DNA of 47,995 nt, taken from IMG/VR virus record IMGVR_UViG_3300050821_002860, positions 1 through 47,995 of that record. One strand, written 5' to 3'. The position numbers and the translations under genes are program-made. The DNA is from a virus. The notes below the pieces were generated by a model. That model had not been told where the DNA came from. It saw nothing but the letters and a program-made list of their open reading frames with translations, and ran no database searches. Numbering within the stretch: position 1 is the first letter of the stretch; every line of letters begins with the position of its first letter. This document shows positions 31,362 to 38,718 of the stretch, in pieces.

Positions 31362-31546
31362 AAACAGGTGAAACTCTGGGTACTCGCCCAGATAAAAAAG
31401 AGAGGGTAGCGTGCAGCGTCAGGGCTGGTCCTCCTGCCTAAACGGTAATGGACCCGACTTACAGGCTGCACGACACTGGCACTAAAGACCTCATGGGGAA
31501 CTAGAAACCAACTAGGTATCGGTCGAATAAGCCAGCTCACCTGTTT
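31362..31546 (+). ncRNA. Unidentified 185-base structured RNA
   Basis: A perfect 10-bp terminal stem, AAACAGGTGA with TCACCTGTTT (31362-31371, 31537-31546), encloses three elements. They are a hairpin CTGGG/CCCAG (31376-31391), a perfect 8-bp stem CGTGCAGC/GCTGCACG (31410-31417, 31465-31472) with GGTCC/GGACC nested inside, and a short CTAG/CTAG hairpin. No ribosome site with a usable frame is present. The + strand is assigned because a promoter lies upstream at 31256. It matches no RNA family I recognise. Confidence 0.55.
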
Positions 31547-31592
31547 CATATACGCTAAACTTACTCACATAAAGTAGTAGGGAGGGCGGTTA

Positions 31593-31742
31593 GTGGCTGA
31601 GGTTAAAACCCACAAGATGCGGCTTAAATGTGTGCTCTGTAGTGCTCTCAGGGAACTCATCTACGAGGATGGTGAGAGCTTCGTGCAATCTGCACTGTGC
31701 AAGCCTTGCTGGGAGAAGACACACGCTCGTATTGACAAATAG
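31593..31742 (+). CDS. 49-residue zinc-ribbon protein
   Basis: GTG start with GGGAGGGCGG upstream. CVLCSALRELIYEDG and CKPCWEKTHARIDK form two CxxC pairs, a small zinc ribbon. It is the first protein gene after the structured RNA and about 55 bases before the SPFH gene. Such microproteins often bind nucleic acid or act as anti-host factors; the role here is unknown. Confidence 0.7.
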   Translation: MAEVKTHKMRLKCVLCSALRELIYEDGESFVQSALCKPCWEKTHARIDK

Positions 31743-31797
31743 GCCTTTAGGCATGTAGACTGAGCTGAACATTAACTGGATAGGCATAGGAGGTGAC

Positions 31798-32541
31798 GTG
31801 AATAAAAAGAAAATAATACTGCTGTCATTGACACCGGTATACATAATCCTGTTCTTCATAGTGGTAAGCATGTTCCGAACAGTGGGCGTGGGCCAGGTTG
31901 GTATTGTTACTCGCTTTGGTAGAGTTGTTGGTGAAGACCAGTCAGGCTTCCACCTCATTGCTCCGTGGCCCTTTGAAGGCATGACAGGCATGAATGTGCA
32001 GATACAGAAGAGCCAGGTAACAGCCAGCGCCGCTACCTTAGACCTTCAGCAAGTAGACAGCACCATTGCTGTTAACTACAATTTGACCCCGACAACCGCA
32101 AACCAGGTATATCGGGAAGTTGGTCCGAATTACGTCAGCGCCATTGTTGACCCTATCGTGCAAGAGACCTTTAAGGCCGTAACCGCCCAATACAACGCCA
32201 CTGACTTGGTGCAAGAGCGGGCCAAGGTGCAGGCCCAGAGTCTCACGGCTCTTACCGCAGCTTTCAATGCCAGAGGAATCACTGTAGATAACTTAAACAT
32301 CGTTGACTTCCAGTTCAGCCAAGCGTACAGCGCAGCCATTGAGAATAAGCAGGTCGAGGCCCAGAATGTCCAGGCAGCCCAATACAAGCTACAGCAGGCC
32401 CAATTGAACGCCCAGGCGAACTCTGTCCAGGACTCTAGCCTAAGCCAACAGATTCTTGAACAACAGGCCATCTCCAAGTGGGACGGGAAGCTCCCCCAAT
32501 ATCTAGGCCAAGGAACCGTATTTAATATTCCGCTCAATTAA
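31798..32541 (+). CDS. SPFH/prohibitin-like membrane protein
   Basis: A 247-residue protein starting at GTG after AGGAGGTGAC. Residues 6-30 form a membrane anchor (IILLSLTPVYIILFFIVVSM). The Band 7/SPFH domain follows: VGVGQVGIVTRFGRVVGEDQ, GFHLIAPWPFEG, and NAAFNARGIT-like ITVDNLNIVDFQFSQAYSAA. A Gln/Ala-rich coiled coil continues (NKQVEAQNVQAAQYKLQQAQ). Prohibitin homologues assemble membrane rings that regulate proteases. In phages this could remodel the host membrane during infection. The stop overlaps the next start. Confidence 0.85.
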   Translation: MNKKKIILLSLTPVYIILFFIVVSMFRTVGVGQVGIVTRFGRVVGEDQSGFHLIAPWPFEGMTGMNVQIQKSQVTASAATLDLQQVDSTIAVNYNLTPTTANQVYREVGPNYVSAIVDPIVQETFKAVTAQYNATDLVQERAKVQAQSLTALTAAFNARGITVDNLNIVDFQFSQAYSAAIENKQVEAQNVQAAQYKLQQAQLNAQANSVQDSSLSQQILEQQAISKWDGKLPQYLGQGTVFNIPLN

Positions 32542-32642
32542 TGAGACGATACAGGAACTTACTAGATGCGTTCTGGGCAAAGGTAGAATGGACTTTGGCC
32601 CTGCTTGCAGCCAAGGGCCTGCTCGTGTGGAGGACAAACTAA
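32541..32642 (+). CDS. 33-residue peptide after the SPFH gene
   Basis: MRRYRNLLDAFWAKVEWTLA... ends VWRTN. The start and stop both overlap neighbouring genes as TAATG. It is a single amphipathic or weakly membrane-seeking helix. It may be a real partner of the SPFH protein or a coupling frame. Confidence 0.5.
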   Translation: MRRYRNLLDAFWAKVEWTLALLAAKGLLVWRTN

Positions 32643-33397
32643 TGGCATACTATTACATCCATACCCCTACCAAGGAACTATTTAACAAAGTACAAGAGGT
32701 AGCTTTCACTAAGGGCATGAAGTGGGGGCGCGGTCAAACTTCAGTTCAAGACTATTGGAGGGGAGAAAGACATTGCATAAATATAAACGATGGCACTCGC
32801 TTGACTCACGCTTCTTCTAGGTCTAGCTGGGACATTGAAGCCATAGACTGGATAGCCCAGGAGCAAACGTTCAACCCAGAGGTTCAGTTCAAGATAGGGG
32901 ACTTCGTTGTTCTTGACGAGGACTACCGGGACTACAAGGCTGGTCTTGTGGGACATATTGGTGCCATAGACTGTATGGGTGACTGTGTAACCTTCCGTTA
33001 TGGCTCTGGAGGCAGCTTTAACGTGTACCCGAAGCGTCTCCGTCCTTACACTGTTCAGGGAAAGCCTGATGAACAATTAACTAACAAGGAGGGTCACATG
33101 ACTCGATTCTACAAACTATTAACAGACAAGCCTGAATATGTTGCAGGCGCAATCCTTCAGGGAACCCAGAGCGGTACCTACGCTGTTCTCTCACCGCTGC
33201 TCTTCGCTACTGAAGCGGAAGAGAAGGCTATTGAGCGTGGCGCTCCGTCGCACTTCCAGTTCGAGTTCGTGAAAGATTCAGCAGACTTTGAACAGGTCTA
33301 CCAGATTCAGCACCGTGACGGCGTAAAGTACGGCACCAAGGCCCAAGCTCGGGCAGCTATGGAGGCTACTACCTCTGAGCCTAAGAAAAGCAAATAG
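32642..33397 (+). CDS. Hypothetical protein with KOW-like segment and internal start
   Basis: ATG 32642 (GTGGAGGACAAACTA upstream) is preferred over 32588. The 251 residues comprise an N-terminal domain (YYYIHTPTKELFNKVQEVAF), a KOW/SH3-like beta segment around 100-145 (FKIGDFVVLDEDYRDYKAGL; GHIGAIDCMGDCVTFRYG) and a C-terminal domain from residue 153. ATG 33098 in the same frame is preceded by AAGGAGGG, so a 99-residue C-terminal product may also be made. The function is unknown. Confidence 0.65.
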   Translation: MAYYYIHTPTKELFNKVQEVAFTKGMKWGRGQTSVQDYWRGERHCININDGTRLTHASSRSSWDIEAIDWIAQEQTFNPEVQFKIGDFVVLDEDYRDYKAGLVGHIGAIDCMGDCVTFRYGSGGSFNVYPKRLRPYTVQGKPDEQLTNKEGHMTRFYKLLTDKPEYVAGAILQGTQSGTYAVLSPLLFATEAEEKAIERGAPSHFQFEFVKDSADFEQVYQIQHRDGVKYGTKAQARAAMEATTSEPKKSK

Positions 33398-33488
33398 TTC
33401 CAAAAGGGGAGTACCGTTCTGTGTGCTCCCCTCTCCATTGCCCACACAGATGACAACCCGCATACGAAGAAACAAGAGGTGAATATAT

Positions 33489-34076
33489 ATGTTCGGTAAA
33501 GACTACAAGGCCCAGGTGGAAGAGCTTGAAGACGAGGTAAGTTCCCTAAAGCGTGACCTTAAGAAGGCTGAAGATGAGATAACCTACCTTAATGGCCTTA
33601 AGTATAGCCACAAGGCTAACTTAGAGCGTGAGGATGAGCTTGACGAGCGTGAGCGTCAGTTGGAAAAGACTGAGAGTGAGATTGATCTCCAGATCAAGGC
33701 CAAGCAGGATGCCATTGACATCCAGAATAAGGCTCGTCAGGTACAGGTCGACGCTGCCCAGAACGCCCTGATTGATCGTGAAGCCCGCCTTATTGCGCGT
33801 GAGAAGCGTGTACAGGACCAGACTGAAACCGCAGTTAAGGCTGCCATGCACGAAGGCTACGCTTCGGGTCTTAAGGACGGCCTCAGTAAGCTTGGTGAGC
33901 TACGCTCTCTGGATGCCGCTAACGCCCAAGAGCTGCTTAAGCTCCACACGGTAGGCGCACACCTTCCTGCTACGGTTAAAGAAGACGAGGACAACCCTAT
34001 GGCTACCGCGTATGCCGAACTTGGCACGAAGCTGGTGACAAAGCTCATGGATACGGATTCTAAGAAAGACAAATAA
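33489..34076 (+). CDS. Coiled-coil protein
   Basis: 195 residues. The first 115 are a nearly continuous heptad coiled coil (QVEELEDEVSSLKRDLKKAE; ERQLEKTESEIDLQIKAKQD). A helical domain follows and ends KLVTKLMDTDSKKDK. AAGAGGTGAATATAT precedes the ATG. It could scaffold a complex with the nearby SPFH ring. No family is recognised. Confidence 0.65.
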   Translation: MFGKDYKAQVEELEDEVSSLKRDLKKAEDEITYLNGLKYSHKANLEREDELDERERQLEKTESEIDLQIKAKQDAIDIQNKARQVQVDAAQNALIDREARLIAREKRVQDQTETAVKAAMHEGYASGLKDGLSKLGELRSLDAANAQELLKLHTVGAHLPATVKEDEDNPMATAYAELGTKLVTKLMDTDSKKDK

Positions 34077-34090
34077 GCTAAAATGAGTGG

Positions 34091-34402
34091 GTGAATCCTG
34101 CTCAAATATTGGAACAGTTAGATGCCTCATGGTGGCAGCAGCAGCCGTCACTGTGGGGCACTACGTTCCTTTCAACCATCATTATTTTCAATACCAGCGC
34201 CCTTACCGGCTGTACGTACCTTAGTTCTGCTCCCGTTTCCATCCTGAACCCCCTCAGAGAGTCCCAGACAGCCCAGGAAGGCTCCTTGAGTACATTCACC
34301 AACCAGCTCATGCTAGAGGCGGCAAACCGCTTGTATGCCATGCACGCTACCGCCATTACCGGCCACCAGGCCCCGGCAAGCGTATTTAATGCTACGGACT
34401 GA
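34091..34402 (+). CDS. Paralogue A of a phage-specific two-gene family
   Basis: GTG start, 103 residues beginning MNPAQILEQLDASWWQQQPS. The N-terminal 45 residues align with the protein at 34945 (MTQLNPTQILAALDPSWWID): NPxQILxxLDxSWW is shared, as is an aromatic/hydrophobic segment after it. The C-terminal halves differ, although both have an L-M-x-E segment. TAAAAT lies 14 bases before the start, so a short leader is possible. The function is unknown. Confidence 0.6.
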   Translation: MNPAQILEQLDASWWQQQPSLWGTTFLSTIIIFNTSALTGCTYLSSAPVSILNPLRESQTAQEGSLSTFTNQLMLEAANRLYAMHATAITGHQAPASVFNATD

Positions 34403-34404
34403 AT

Positions 34405-34593
34405 ATGGAATCAATGCTTTATGATATGCGGAAATGTTACCGCAAGAGAAGTTATCCTAGCGAAAAAGCCGCTAGGAAAGCGGTCAAGGTCTCACTTCAG
34501 AGGTGGAAGACTCAAATGTATATATATGGCTGTAGTACCTGTGGACAATTCCATTTAACGAAGTCACCGAAAGAAGGGGTGCCGGTAATATAG
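34405..34593 (+). CDS. 62-residue basic zinc-binding protein
   Basis: Very basic helical start (MRKCYRKRSYPSEKAARKAV) then a knuckle CSTCGQFHLT. One CxxC plus a downstream His and the N-terminal Cys could bind zinc. Similar small proteins are frequent in phages and plausibly bind nucleic acid. No ribosome site is obvious, and it starts three bases after the previous stop. Confidence 0.6.
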   Translation: MESMLYDMRKCYRKRSYPSEKAARKAVKVSLQRWKTQMYIYGCSTCGQFHLTKSPKEGVPVI

Positions 34594-34594
34594 C

Positions 34595-34882
34595 CTACTT
34601 CTTTCGTATTTTCTCTATGACGGCTCTGGCGCTTGCGTGTCCAGGGCCTTCTTCATATTCCTCCGGGGCTGGCGCATCTCTGAATGGGTCGAGGGAACTA
34701 AGAGGTTCTGCATCAGGCCACACTTCCTGTACTTGTCCCAAAGGCGTTGTAACTGGTGGTTTCTTGGCTTCTTTCTGTTTAAAGTAAGAGTCAAGCAGTT
34801 TATTAAATAAATCTGACTTATCCTTAACCTGCCGGAACCGTTCTTCGTTATGCTGACGTAAGTATAACGTTACTTGTGACAT
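34595..34882 (-). CDS. Ribbon-helix-helix regulator with acidic tail
   Basis: 95 residues. MSQVTLYLRQHNEERFRQVK and KSDLFNKLLDSYFKQKEA give the strand-helix-helix order of RHH proteins. The C-terminal half is Pro/Glu-rich. Its start codon lies inside a palindrome (34879-34928), so autoregulation is likely. It is divergent from paralogue B. Half-sites of the same sequence occur at the promoter of the next operon. Confidence 0.65.
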   Translation of the reverse strand: MSQVTLYLRQHNEERFRQVKDKSDLFNKLLDSYFKQKEAKKPPVTTPLGQVQEVWPDAEPLSSLDPFRDAPAPEEYEEGPGHASARAVIEKIRKK

Positions 34883-34928
34883 GTTATGTTACCTCGTGTT
34901 ACTGGTATATTAACATAATATAACATGT
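34879..34928. promoter_or_regulatory. Operator with nested inverted repeats
   Basis: ACATGTTAT (34879-34887) is inverted as ATAACATGT (34920-34928), and TATGTTA (34885-34891) as TAACATA (34911-34917). The element covers the gap between two divergent genes and the start codon of the RHH protein, the expected place for an autoregulatory site. Confidence 0.6.
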
Positions 34929-34944
34929 GAGGTTATAACCCAAC

Positions 34945-35271
34945 ATGACACAACTTAACCCTACACAGATACTGGCCGCCTTAGACCCATCGTGGTGGAT
35001 AGACAGCCAGCAGTTCCTTGCAGGCGCTATTTACCAGACCGCAACAGTCTATTGGAACGATCTTATCGGCAAGCCTCACGTCTGGACAAGCATGGGTCCG
35101 TGTACGGCCGAGCCCGATGGTAGTTTAGACCCAGATACCCGTACCAACTACATTAAAGACATCCTCATGGCTGAGACAGTACGGCAGATAGGGAATACGG
35201 GGTGTTCTGGGGGAATTACGAACATTGAGCCGAAAGGCTTTAAGAGTCAGAACCCTATCTATTTCAAGTGA
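34945..35271 (+). CDS. Paralogue B of a phage-specific two-gene family
   Basis: 108 residues. LNPTQILAALDPSWWIDSQQ matches the start of the protein at 34091. The rest has conserved Trp residues and a C-terminal segment with Cys and Gly (TGCSGGITNIEPKGFKSQNP). It is the only + gene in this - block and faces the RHH gene across the operator. The two copies probably arose by duplication and diverged. No known domain is seen. Confidence 0.6.
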   Translation: MTQLNPTQILAALDPSWWIDSQQFLAGAIYQTATVYWNDLIGKPHVWTSMGPCTAEPDGSLDPDTRTNYIKDILMAETVRQIGNTGCSGGITNIEPKGFKSQNPIYFK

Positions 35272-35548
35272 GCCTGCTCTCCTTCCTAACCTCAGCAAAG
35301 ATGGCTTTGACTTCGTTGAGTGCTTGATTATAGCCATAGCCAAAATATCGGTCTCTTTCAGGTTCATCTATTGTCTTACTGCCGTCTGTTCCTTCTGGCA
35401 ACCGCCGCTCCAGGTCTTGGAGGACTAGAGTTATAATGTCTCCGGCTGTCTGAGCCACAAGTGAATCAGGATGTACATCTTTAACTCGTACTCCAAGCAT
35501 CGGAGTCATTTCTTTAATTACCTGCTCGAGTAAGGTAGGGTTAGTCAT
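35264..35548 (-). CDS. Hypothetical 94-residue protein
   Basis: Helical, acidic protein (TLLEQVIKEMTPMLGVRVKD; AGDIITLVLQDLERRLPEG; YGYNQALNEVKAIFAEVRKE). Its end converges with paralogue B over eight bases and its start overlaps the HTH gene. It is the last gene of the - operon. The function is unknown. Confidence 0.6.
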   Translation of the reverse strand: MTNPTLLEQVIKEMTPMLGVRVKDVHPDSLVAQTAGDIITLVLQDLERRLPEGTDGSKTIDEPERDRYFGYGYNQALNEVKAIFAEVRKESRLT

Positions 35549-35726
35549 GGATGGACTCCGTGGTTAGCCACTGAATAATATTACCAAGAGTTTGCATGTC
35601 TACACCTTGACCTTGTAATAACCTGGTCAATGAACTCTCGGACATCTTTAACTCTTTGGCAAGTTGCTTCTGCTCGATGTCAGCGGCGGCAATATAGATT
35701 TTAAGCATTTTTGATAGATGCGTCAT
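35541..35726 (-). CDS. XRE-type helix-turn-helix regulator
   Basis: The 61 residues are one HTH domain: EQKQLAKELKMSESSLTRLL with QTLGNIIQWL completing the five-helix fold. It resembles Cro/CI-like DNA-binding proteins without an oligomerisation domain. It overlaps both neighbours. With no integrase visible, it is more likely a Cro-like early regulator than a lysogeny repressor. Confidence 0.75.
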   Translation of the reverse strand: MTHLSKMLKIYIAAADIEQKQLAKELKMSESSLTRLLQGQGVDMQTLGNIIQWLTTESIHD

Positions 35727-36235
35727 CCTTCCTCCTTCCCAAGCTGCTGTTTCAGGGCGGTGATGCGGTCTTCGATTGATTGTGCAGTTCCATTGATGTA
35801 GGTAGTAGCTCCAAAACGTCCACCATACTCAAGTTGCACGCCACCTAGCTCGTTAATTCGTGCCTTACTAACCTCACGATCAACCAGGGCAAGTATTTTG
35901 CCTATATCTTCTGTCGATAGTATGTTGCCAGTTCTCTTACCTCGAACAGTCGAGCCAGTCAACTTTATGTTAGTCAGACAAAGCTCTAAACCGTTCTTTA
36001 CCTCAATCTCTGCTACTGCTTGTTTGCTAGGGACATTGATGTCCTTCGCAGAAAATGTTTCGGGCAAATCCGTAACAGACTGGGATAAATCACATGCCTC
36101 ATGACACTCAGTACAGCCGTAATAGTAGGTACTACCATCTCTGATACTCTCTTTCGGCACATCCCATGCAGCACCTTCGCAGAGAACGACCGGCGCGTTA
36201 TGGCACTTGGATAACTCGGTAACTCGGTGGTTCAT
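35723..36235 (-). CDS. Zinc-ribbon protein, 170 residues
   Basis: ATG 36235 (overlapping the previous stop) is preferred to 36247. The N-terminus has CHNAPVVLCEG and YYYGCTECHEACDL, four Cys plus His in a ribbon. The remainder is alpha/beta (KRTGNILSTEDIGKILALVD), ending in a short helix. It belongs to a run of zinc-binding genes. The function is unknown. Confidence 0.65.
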   Translation of the reverse strand: MNHRVTELSKCHNAPVVLCEGAAWDVPKESIRDGSTYYYGCTECHEACDLSQSVTDLPETFSAKDINVPSKQAVAEIEVKNGLELCLTNIKLTGSTVRGKRTGNILSTEDIGKILALVDREVSKARINELGGVQLEYGGRFGATTYINGTAQSIEDRITALKQQLGKEEG

Positions 36236-36345
36236 AATTTCTTCCATTCCTCATAAGTTAGTTTTCTCGATGTATGAAAATACTGCCGCGCGCAATGCAC
36301 CCAACCAGTGGGTGTGAGTACACAGCCACAAGCGTAGTGGTTCAT
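36232..36345 (-). CDS. 37-residue Cys/His microprotein
   Basis: MNHYACGCVLTPTGWVHCAR... contains CGC and HC, with potential for one metal site. ACGGAGGAGCT precedes the ATG, and ATGA overlaps join it to both neighbours, which supports translation. Confidence 0.6.
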   Translation of the reverse strand: MNHYACGCVLTPTGWVHCARQYFHTSRKLTYEEWKKL

Positions 36346-36440
36346 AGCTCCTCCGTATTCAACGACCCGCAAAAGTAGCAGTCGTTATTAGGTTTATCCA
36401 CGCTCACGCGGCCACAGTCGGTGCAAACCAATTTACTCAT
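36342..36440 (-). CDS. 32-residue zinc-ribbon microprotein
   Basis: MSKLVCTDCGRVSVDKPNND then CYFCGSLNTEEL: two CxxC pairs 15 residues apart, a complete minimal zinc ribbon. AAGGAGGAAGGACGGC precedes the ATG. Small size and clean motif make it one of the clearest microproteins of the operon. Confidence 0.7.
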   Translation of the reverse strand: MSKLVCTDCGRVSVDKPNNDCYFCGSLNTEEL

Positions 36441-36615
36441 GCCGTCCTTCCTCCTTAGTGGGTGGGGTAGCATCCTGTTTTAAGCAATCGCAACAGGTTA
36501 TCTTCACTCGATCAGCCAAGAAGTCACCATCATTGGCGTCATATTCCATCTTCCCGATAACTTTCTTGCAGGTATCGCACTCTATATCGCCGGTCACGAC
36601 CCGCCAGATACCCAT
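36433..36615 (-). CDS. 60-residue zinc-ribbon protein
   Basis: CDTCKKVIGKMEYD and CCDCLKQDATPP give two Cys pairs with a beta insert, a small treble-clef or ribbon. Its ends overlap neighbouring frames. The role may be nucleic acid or protein binding; no family is assigned. Confidence 0.65.
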   Translation of the reverse strand: MGIWRVVTGDIECDTCKKVIGKMEYDANDGDFLADRVKITCCDCLKQDATPPTKEEGRHE

Positions 36616-36881
36616 TACTCTTCCCCTCCATCCCGCATTAGTATGTTTTGTAGCCTATTGATGCGGTCGGTTAGTTGTTGCCATACCTGGTCAGCCGTCT
36701 CAGCCTTCGTAGCCCACTTACGGGCCTCACTTAATGCCTCGACCTCCCGCCGCTGGCAATACGCTTGGATGGCTTGCTTAAACCTAATACGGTCAGCCTG
36801 TGTCATATGCTCAAACGTAGCTTTCCACTCTAGATTGAAAAGTATTGAATCCAGATCACTTGTAGTGTCTTTATTCACCAT
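36615..36881 (-). CDS. Helical 88-residue protein
   Basis: All-helical and charged (FKQAIQAYCQRREVEALSEA; QVWQQLTDRINRLQNILMRD), probably forming a coiled-coil dimer. It sits between zinc-ribbon genes with one-base overlap downstream. The function is unknown. Confidence 0.6.
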   Translation of the reverse strand: MVNKDTTSDLDSILFNLEWKATFEHMTQADRIRFKQAIQAYCQRREVEALSEARKWATKAETADQVWQQLTDRINRLQNILMRDGGEE

Positions 36882-36912
36882 GGTTCAAACTCCCAAGTAC
36901 CTCTATCTTTAT

Positions 36913-37308
36913 TCATGATACTACCGCCTTGAAGTCAGGATGTTTGTTAGTCATATGCGCGGCTAATTGCTTAAAGGTTCGATGGCAACAAGGACATACA
37001 CCGTTTGCTATACGGTTACGAGTTTTAGTAAGCTGGCCTTTGATAGCAGCCTTCTCTTTCTTGGCCTCAGACGCCTCTTTGAGTGCCCGTGCTTCAGACT
37101 GCTTGGCCCATGTCAAGCGGCTTTTTAAGTTCTGGTTCTCTTTCTTAATACGGTCATAGGCGCTGTCCTGGTATACATTCGCGTGGCCTAACGGACAGTA
37201 AAACGCCTTTCCGTCTTGCCTACGCGCCGCAATGATACTATCTACTACGCCAAAGATGTTATAGCACTCAGCACAAGTAATCGATTTAAGATCAAGTGTT
37301 GTTTGCAT
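36913..37308 (-). CDS. Two-zinc-finger protein linked by coiled coil
   Basis: 131 residues: an N-terminal CAECYNIFG and FYCPLGHANVY site, a charged helix (residues 50-95, RIKKENQNLKSRLTWAKQSE), then CPCCHRTFKQLAAHMTNKHP, a good C2H2 finger. A finger-rod-finger arrangement suggests a DNA- or RNA-binding dimer, possibly an anti-host or regulatory factor. It overlaps the upstream gene by one base. Confidence 0.7.
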   Translation of the reverse strand: MQTTLDLKSITCAECYNIFGVVDSIIAARRQDGKAFYCPLGHANVYQDSAYDRIKKENQNLKSRLTWAKQSEARALKEASEAKKEKAAIKGQLTKTRNRIANGVCPCCHRTFKQLAAHMTNKHPDFKAVVS

Positions 37309-37541
37309 TATTTTTTCTCCTCTCTTATGTTAGATGGCTGGTGAGCAACTAGCCCATACTCGTTAAGTTTTATATCAAATACCAGGTTGGCAACTACATG
37401 GAATTGCCCTGTGCGTACTATGGCATACTCACGGTTGCGGTATTCTACAAGTACTAAAGCATCCGTAATCATATCGTCGGGTATTTCGTTCATAATCTCT
37501 TTGAGCCTACGGACTGTGAGCGGTTTATCTTGCTTGCTCAC
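37308..37541 (-). CDS. Hypothetical 77-residue protein
   Basis: Alpha/beta protein (RLKEIMNEIPDDMITDALVL; FHVVANLVFDIKLNEYGLVA) typical of small early phage proteins. Its start overlaps the stop of the Dam-like gene. No family is recognised. Confidence 0.6.
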   Translation of the reverse strand: MSKQDKPLTVRRLKEIMNEIPDDMITDALVLVEYRNREYAIVRTGQFHVVANLVFDIKLNEYGLVAHQPSNIREEKK

Positions 37542-37978
37542 TTCTCTACCTCTTCTTTCGGCTTGGGGGAGGGGTTAGATCCTCGCAATATAAATGCCGT
37601 GATAGGTGACGGACTTTTCCAAGCCTCCCCACTATCTTTTTCGAGCCAACGTACACGCCCCAAGGATCTCAACTCTGCACCAGCTTCAATCAATAAATTA
37701 ACGTAAGACTGAGTAGGGATTGTCAGGACCACTGTTTTACCTTTTTTATTTTCCTCGATAGCCTTACGGACAAATGCTGTTGGTCCTAAGCCATTAGGAT
37801 TGTCGAAGCGTCTAAATGGTGGATTGCAGTGGTTTACAGCTCCCCAGTCCATGGTCAGCGCATCCCAGCCTTCAGGTAGCGGGTAAGGACATGGATCAAA
37901 GTCAAAGTGGAACTCGTCTTCGAGTTTTTTCATGAGATCCGGGGGAGTAATCCAATAGCCTAATTTATTTTGTGTCAT
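37538..37978 (-). CDS. Phage Dam-like DNA N6-adenine methyltransferase
   Basis: 146 residues. WITPPDLMKKLEDEFHFDFD, PCPYPLPEGWD and the catalytic-type CNPPF (a variant of DPPY/NPPY) are typical of the small phage Dam family. KGKTVVLTIPTQSY and ITAFILRG complete the fold. It would methylate adenines in phage DNA, probably to evade restriction. The C-terminal catalytic strand is short but the protein is within family size. Confidence 0.8.
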   Translation of the reverse strand: MTQNKLGYWITPPDLMKKLEDEFHFDFDPCPYPLPEGWDALTMDWGAVNHCNPPFRRFDNPNGLGPTAFVRKAIEENKKGKTVVLTIPTQSYVNLLIEAGAELRSLGRVRWLEKDSGEAWKSPSPITAFILRGSNPSPKPKEEVEK

Positions 37979-38014
37979 CTTGTCCCTCCTTCATCTCAGA
38001 CAGCGGCTTGGGTT

Positions 38015-38239
38015 TCATACCTGTATACCTTCTGGATACTTAGTAGTCAGAGGCCGATAGCCTACGCCTAACTCTTTTGAAGTTTTGCCACAACTTTTAC
38101 ATTTCATGTCAGGTATGACTGTTTGGTGAAAGTATTGGTCGTCGTAGCCGCTACCCTTTTCAGTTGTCTCGCAACCCTCGCAAATATAGACAGCTTGAAA
38201 GTCTTGACGATGCTGACTTAATATTTTCTGAATCTTCAT
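38015..38239 (-). CDS. Zinc-ribbon protein, 74 residues
   Basis: ATG 38239 is chosen for GGAGGAAACGAA upstream and the ATGA overlap. ICEGCETTEKGSGYD and CKSCGKTSKELGVGY form the zinc site; several His lie between. It is one of at least five zinc-ribbon genes in this operon. Confidence 0.65.
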   Translation of the reverse strand: MKIQKILSQHRQDFQAVYICEGCETTEKGSGYDDQYFHQTVIPDMKCKSCGKTSKELGVGYRPLTTKYPEGIQV

Positions 38240-38718
38240 TTCGTTTCCTCCTTTAGTTGTGACAGCTTTTGGCGCTGTTGGGCTTCCCACTCTTCAATCT
38301 TTACTGGTAGATCATGATACCAGTCACCAGTATCATAGTTATGATTATTTAACTTCCAGAGCTTATAAAGTAAATCCCTTACGGCTCCAGCCTCATAACT
38401 GTTCAAACAGATGTACTTGTTACCATATTGATCTTCGACTTCTATCGGTTCATACGCTGACACCATAGTTACCGACTTGGTTGCCACAAGCTTTTCAGGC
38501 TCGCTTAGCCCGTCTAGTCCGCTATCCCTCTCCACTCTATCCAGTAATGCAGCGGGGGCGTGGGTAGCGAGTAAATCACGCATACCTTGCTTAAGGGCGT
38601 CTGCCTTTTGGAAGTACATTTTAGGCATTAACCATTGCCCATCTGCCGCTTGATGACCGAAAGCTTTGTATGTCAGATCGTCAATTTGCTTCTCCAGCTC
38701 TTCCTGGTTAGGGGTCAT
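38236..38718 (-). CDS. Hypothetical 160-residue protein
   Basis: ATG 38718, overlapping the membrane-protein stop, is preferred to the upstream ATG 38901, whose extra 61 residues are the other frame's shadow. A helical N-terminus (QEELEKQIDDLTYKAFGHQA) precedes a mixed domain and a charged helical end (KIEEWEAQQRQKLSQLKEET). No known domain is visible. Confidence 0.65.
   Translation of the reverse strand: MTPNQEELEKQIDDLTYKAFGHQAADGQWLMPKMYFQKADALKQGMRDLLATHAPAALLDRVERDSGLDGLSEPEKLVATKSVTMVSAYEPIEVEDQYGNKYICLNSYEAGAVRDLLYKLWKLNNHNYDTGDWYHDLPVKIEEWEAQQRQKLSQLKEETK

Noticed and set aside
30280-31580. Small - and + frames such as 30354-30557, 30457-30828 and 31310-31549 as proteins
   Set aside because: They lack ribosome sites and run through long perfect RNA stems; structured RNA explains the region better.
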